Source of the DNA: an uncultured Eubacteriales bacterium
GTDB lineage: Bacteria; Bacillota; Clostridia; Oscillospirales; Oscillospiraceae
Length of the DNA stretch: 38,361 nt
Direction: 5' to 3'
Assembly: GCA_900544705.1 (NCBI GenBank)
Contig: UQWH01000015.1
Coordinates: 1 to 38,361, forward strand
Every line of letters begins with the position of its first letter. The first letter of the stretch is position 1. The position numbers and the translations under genes are program-made. Of the stretch, positions 36,494-38,361 are shown piece after piece. Under the pieces are notes generated by a model that did not search any database, was not told the origin of the DNA, and saw only the letters and a list, made by a program, of their open reading frames with translations.

Positions 36494-37381
36494 ATGAGCT
36501 TCAAAATACTTACCGATACTTCCAGCAACCTTCCCTTGCGCATCCTCAAAGAGGCGGATGTGCTGCAGGTACCTTTTTCCTATTATCCGAAGAATGATCC
36601 CAGCCGTCTGATGCAATGCATGGACATTGAGAATTTTGACGGAAAAGCGTATTACAGCGAAATCCGCGAGGGAACGCTCTACAACACCTCGCAGATTGCT
36701 CCCCAGACCTATTATGATGCGATCGCGCCCTATGCCGAGCAGGGAATAGACGTGCTTTATATCGGGATGTCCTCCGGTATCAGCGGCTCCTATCATTCCT
36801 CCGAGATCGCAAAGGGAATGCTGGAGGAAGCCTATCCCGACCGGAAATTCTATATGATCGACACGAAGGCCGCCTCGCTGGGCGAGGGAATTCCCGTTCT
36901 GCGCGCGATCGAGCTGCGCCGGCAGGGCAAGACCATCGACGAGTGCTACAAAGCGATCACGGAGCTGTGCAAGCATATTTATCAGGTGTTCACAGTGGAT
37001 GATCTCAGACATTTGCAGCGCACCGGCCGCCTCTCCAACGCGGCGCGGATCCTCGGAACGCTCCTGAACATCAAGCCCATTCTCAAGGGAAACGAGCAGG
37101 GGCAGATCGTGAGCATCGAGAAGGTGCGCGGCAGCGCGCGCGCACTCAAGGCGCTGGCGGAGAAATACAACACGCTGGTCCGCAACCCGGAGGCGCAAAT
37201 CGTCGGCATTGCGCACGCGGATAATCCGGAGGGCGCGGCGCAGCTGGCCGATATGCTGCGGGAGAATAACCCGCCGAAGGAGATCCTGACCGTGTGCTAT
37301 GAGCCGGTGACCGGCGCACACGTTGGCCCCGGCACCGTGGCGCTGTTCTTCCTCGGTGACAGCGACGTGCGCTCGCATTGA
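36494..37381 (+). CDS. DegV family fatty-acid-binding protein (FakB-like)
   Basis: 295 residues. FKILTDTSSNLPLRI at the N-terminus, YIGMSSGISGSYHSSEIAKG near 93 (fatty-acid carboxylate-binding Ser region), FTVDDLRHLQRTGRLSNAAR and ILGTLLNIKPILKGNEQG near 190, and GAHVGPGTVALFFLGDS at the end. DegV proteins hold a fatty acid for phosphorylation by FakA, feeding phospholipid synthesis. ATG 36494 with GGAG is used; the frame is open 69 codons upstream through the structured leader. No fakA is nearby. Confidence 0.93.
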   Translation: MSFKILTDTSSNLPLRILKEADVLQVPFSYYPKNDPSRLMQCMDIENFDGKAYYSEIREGTLYNTSQIAPQTYYDAIAPYAEQGIDVLYIGMSSGISGSYHSSEIAKGMLEEAYPDRKFYMIDTKAASLGEGIPVLRAIELRRQGKTIDECYKAITELCKHIYQVFTVDDLRHLQRTGRLSNAARILGTLLNIKPILKGNEQGQIVSIEKVRGSARALKALAEKYNTLVRNPEAQIVGIAHADNPEGAAQLADMLRENNPPKEILTVCYEPVTGAHVGPGTVALFFLGDSDVRSH

Positions 37382-37390
37382 TCCATTCAC

Positions 37391-37428
37391 AAAGCAGCGC
37401 GCCGGCCTGAAGCCGACGCGCTGCTTTT
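37391..37428 (+). terminator. Terminator of degV
   Basis: Eleven-bp stem AAAGCAGCGCG (37391-37401)/CGCGCTGCTTT (37417-37427), with CGGC/GCCG pairing inside the loop, ending in TTTT. Confidence 0.85.
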
Positions 37429-37480
37429 ACCATTCCGCGGAGAGAAATGCACGATCAAAACCACCGGCTGCGTGAAGGCG

Positions 37481-37527
37481 AAAGGCAGACACATGGGAAA
37501 TTACCATGATGTCTGCCTTTTCTTTAT
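37481..37527. terminator. Hairpin terminator between degV and uppP
   Basis: AAAGGCAGACACATGG (37481-37496) pairs with 37504-37520 with one bulged base, followed by TTTTCTTTAT rightward. It also lies downstream of the leftward uppP gene, so it probably works in both directions. The DNA between 37429 and 37480 holds nothing I can identify. Confidence 0.75.
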
Positions 37528-37549
37528 ACCAAAATACGGGGAAAGGTGG

Positions 37550-38361
37550 TTATGACCGCGCAACCAGAAAATAGGCCAGCACAAGGAAGCCGAGGATGAT
37601 GCGGTAGTAGCCGAACGCGGCGAAGCTGTGCTTTTTGATGTAATTCATCAGGAACTTGATGGCAAAGAGGGAAACGACGAACGCCACCAGCATTCCAAGC
37701 AGGAGCACGACGCCCTGCACCCCGGTAAATGCGCCGAATTTGACGATCTTCAGCAGCGATGCGCCGAACATGACCGGGACGGCGAGGAAGAAGGTGTACT
37801 CCGCCGCAAGACCGCGTGATGCGCCGATCAGGATGCCGCCGAGGATGGTCGCACCGGAGCGGGATGTGCCGGGCACGAGAGAAAGCACCTGAAACAGGCC
37901 GATCAGCAGCGCGTCCGACCAGCGGAACTCGCTCATTTTCTGGATGCGCGGCGTGCGGCCCTCGTTGCGCTTCTCCACGACGATGAAGCCGACGCCGTAG
38001 AGGATGAGCATGGCGGCCACGACATAGGGATTATAGAGGTGGGCGCTCATCCAGTCGTCCAGCAGAAAGCCTGCAATGGCGGCAGGAACACAGGAAACGG
38101 CGATCTTCAGCCACATGACGATCTTGTCCATGTAGCAGTAGTTATCGCAGAAGCGCTGCACACCGCAGACGAAGCGGTTGTCGCTGGCCTCGCGGAAGCA
38201 GGAGCGCTGCCTGCGCCGTGTCTTCGTGTGGAAGGGCCAGAGCTTGTGCCAGAACAGCACGAGCACAGCGATGATCGCACCGAGCTGGATCACGACGTCA
38301 AAGAGATTCGTCATGAACGCCTCGGTCAGCACGGGGTGATTCTCCGTTTTCCAGAGGGCAT
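37550..38361 (-). CDS. uppP: Undecaprenyl-diphosphatase UppP/BacA, 5' end outside window
   Basis: Integral membrane phosphatase recycling undecaprenyl pyrophosphate for cell-wall synthesis; confers bacitracin tolerance. Visible: FDVVIQLGAIIAVLVLFWHK, LDDWMSAHLYNPYVVAAMLI, VLSLVPGTSRSGATILGGIL (the conserved PGTSRSG active-site block) and the C-terminal helices. The frame is open to the window edge (ALWKTENHPVLTEAF precedes), so the first roughly 40 residues with the E/SST-H motif lie beyond. The first cytoplasmic loop looks longer than usual and holds four cysteines (CFREASDNRFVCGVQRFCDN and one more three residues later). Confidence 0.93.
   Translation of the reverse strand, partial: ALWKTENHPVLTEAFMTNLFDVVIQLGAIIAVLVLFWHKLWPFHTKTRRRQRSCFREASDNRFVCGVQRFCDNYCYMDKIVMWLKIAVSCVPAAIAGFLLDDWMSAHLYNPYVVAAMLILYGVGFIVVEKRNEGRTPRIQKMSEFRWSDALLIGLFQVLSLVPGTSRSGATILGGILIGASRGLAAEYTFFLAVPVMFGASLLKIVKFGAFTGVQGVVLLLGMLVAFVVSLFAIKFLMNYIKKHSFAAFGYYRIILGFLVLAYFLVARS

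Noticed and set aside
34846..36549. 567-codon open frame on the minus strand
   Set aside because: Antisense shadow of spoIVA, which is unambiguous in sequence and length.

Overview
The window looks like chromosomal DNA from an anaerobic, endospore-forming, GC-rich member of the Clostridia (Oscillospiraceae/Ruminococcaceae-like). The basis is a complete spoIVA with a plausible sigma-E-type promoter, clpB under a perfect CIRCE/HrcA operator, strong Shine-Dalgarno sequences, group 2 OMP decarboxylase, DegV, and a flavin/ETF oxidoreductase operon. No rRNA, tRNA, CRISPR array or complete insertion sequence was seen. Function calls come from motifs and family knowledge read by eye; no database search was run.

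Layout. 1-4236: glmS, dprA and a DEAD-box helicase on the minus strand. 4260-10445: two divergent transcription units from back-to-back 17-bp-spaced promoters. On the left are a membrane glycosyltransferase and an Sfp-type phosphopantetheinyl transferase. On the right is a tightly overlapping operon: acyl-AMP ligase fused to a carrier domain, two PlsC-type acyltransferases, a free acyl carrier protein, an LRAT-fold protein and a small membrane protein. I read this as an uncharacterised lipid-making pathway. 10441-11061: an XRE repressor with a palindromic operator, facing a small gene destroyed by a one-base deletion and a 149-bp structured MITE-like insertion. 11116-11853: a CmpB-type membrane protein.

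11892-29292 is a catabolic island of two divergent operons around an RpiR/SIS regulator. The left operon encodes an Mgl-like sugar importer (binding protein, double ATPase, permease) with a cupin gene between ATPase and permease, then two zinc alcohol dehydrogenases, a 3-hydroxyacyl-CoA-dehydrogenase-fold enzyme, a beta-propeller lactonase, a small unrecognised ORF and a second cupin. The right operon encodes a GlcD-like FAD oxidase, a two-cluster Fe-S/CCG subunit, EtfB, EtfA, a creatininase-family hydrolase and an FGGY kinase. A TGAAACA/TGTTTCA motif recurs in or near all three promoters. The set suggests import of a sugar or sugar acid, stepwise oxidation with electrons leaving through an ETF, and kinase entry into central metabolism; the substrate is unknown.

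29372-38361 is mostly housekeeping and sporulation: clpB, a 55-residue single-span protein missed by length cut-offs, pyrF, a histidine-phosphatase/GNAT fusion, an intergenic region dense in palindromes, spoIVA, a structured segment, degV and a 5'-truncated uppP running off the window. A family of dispersed palindromes with an AGTCC-N4-GGACT core appears at four intergenic places.
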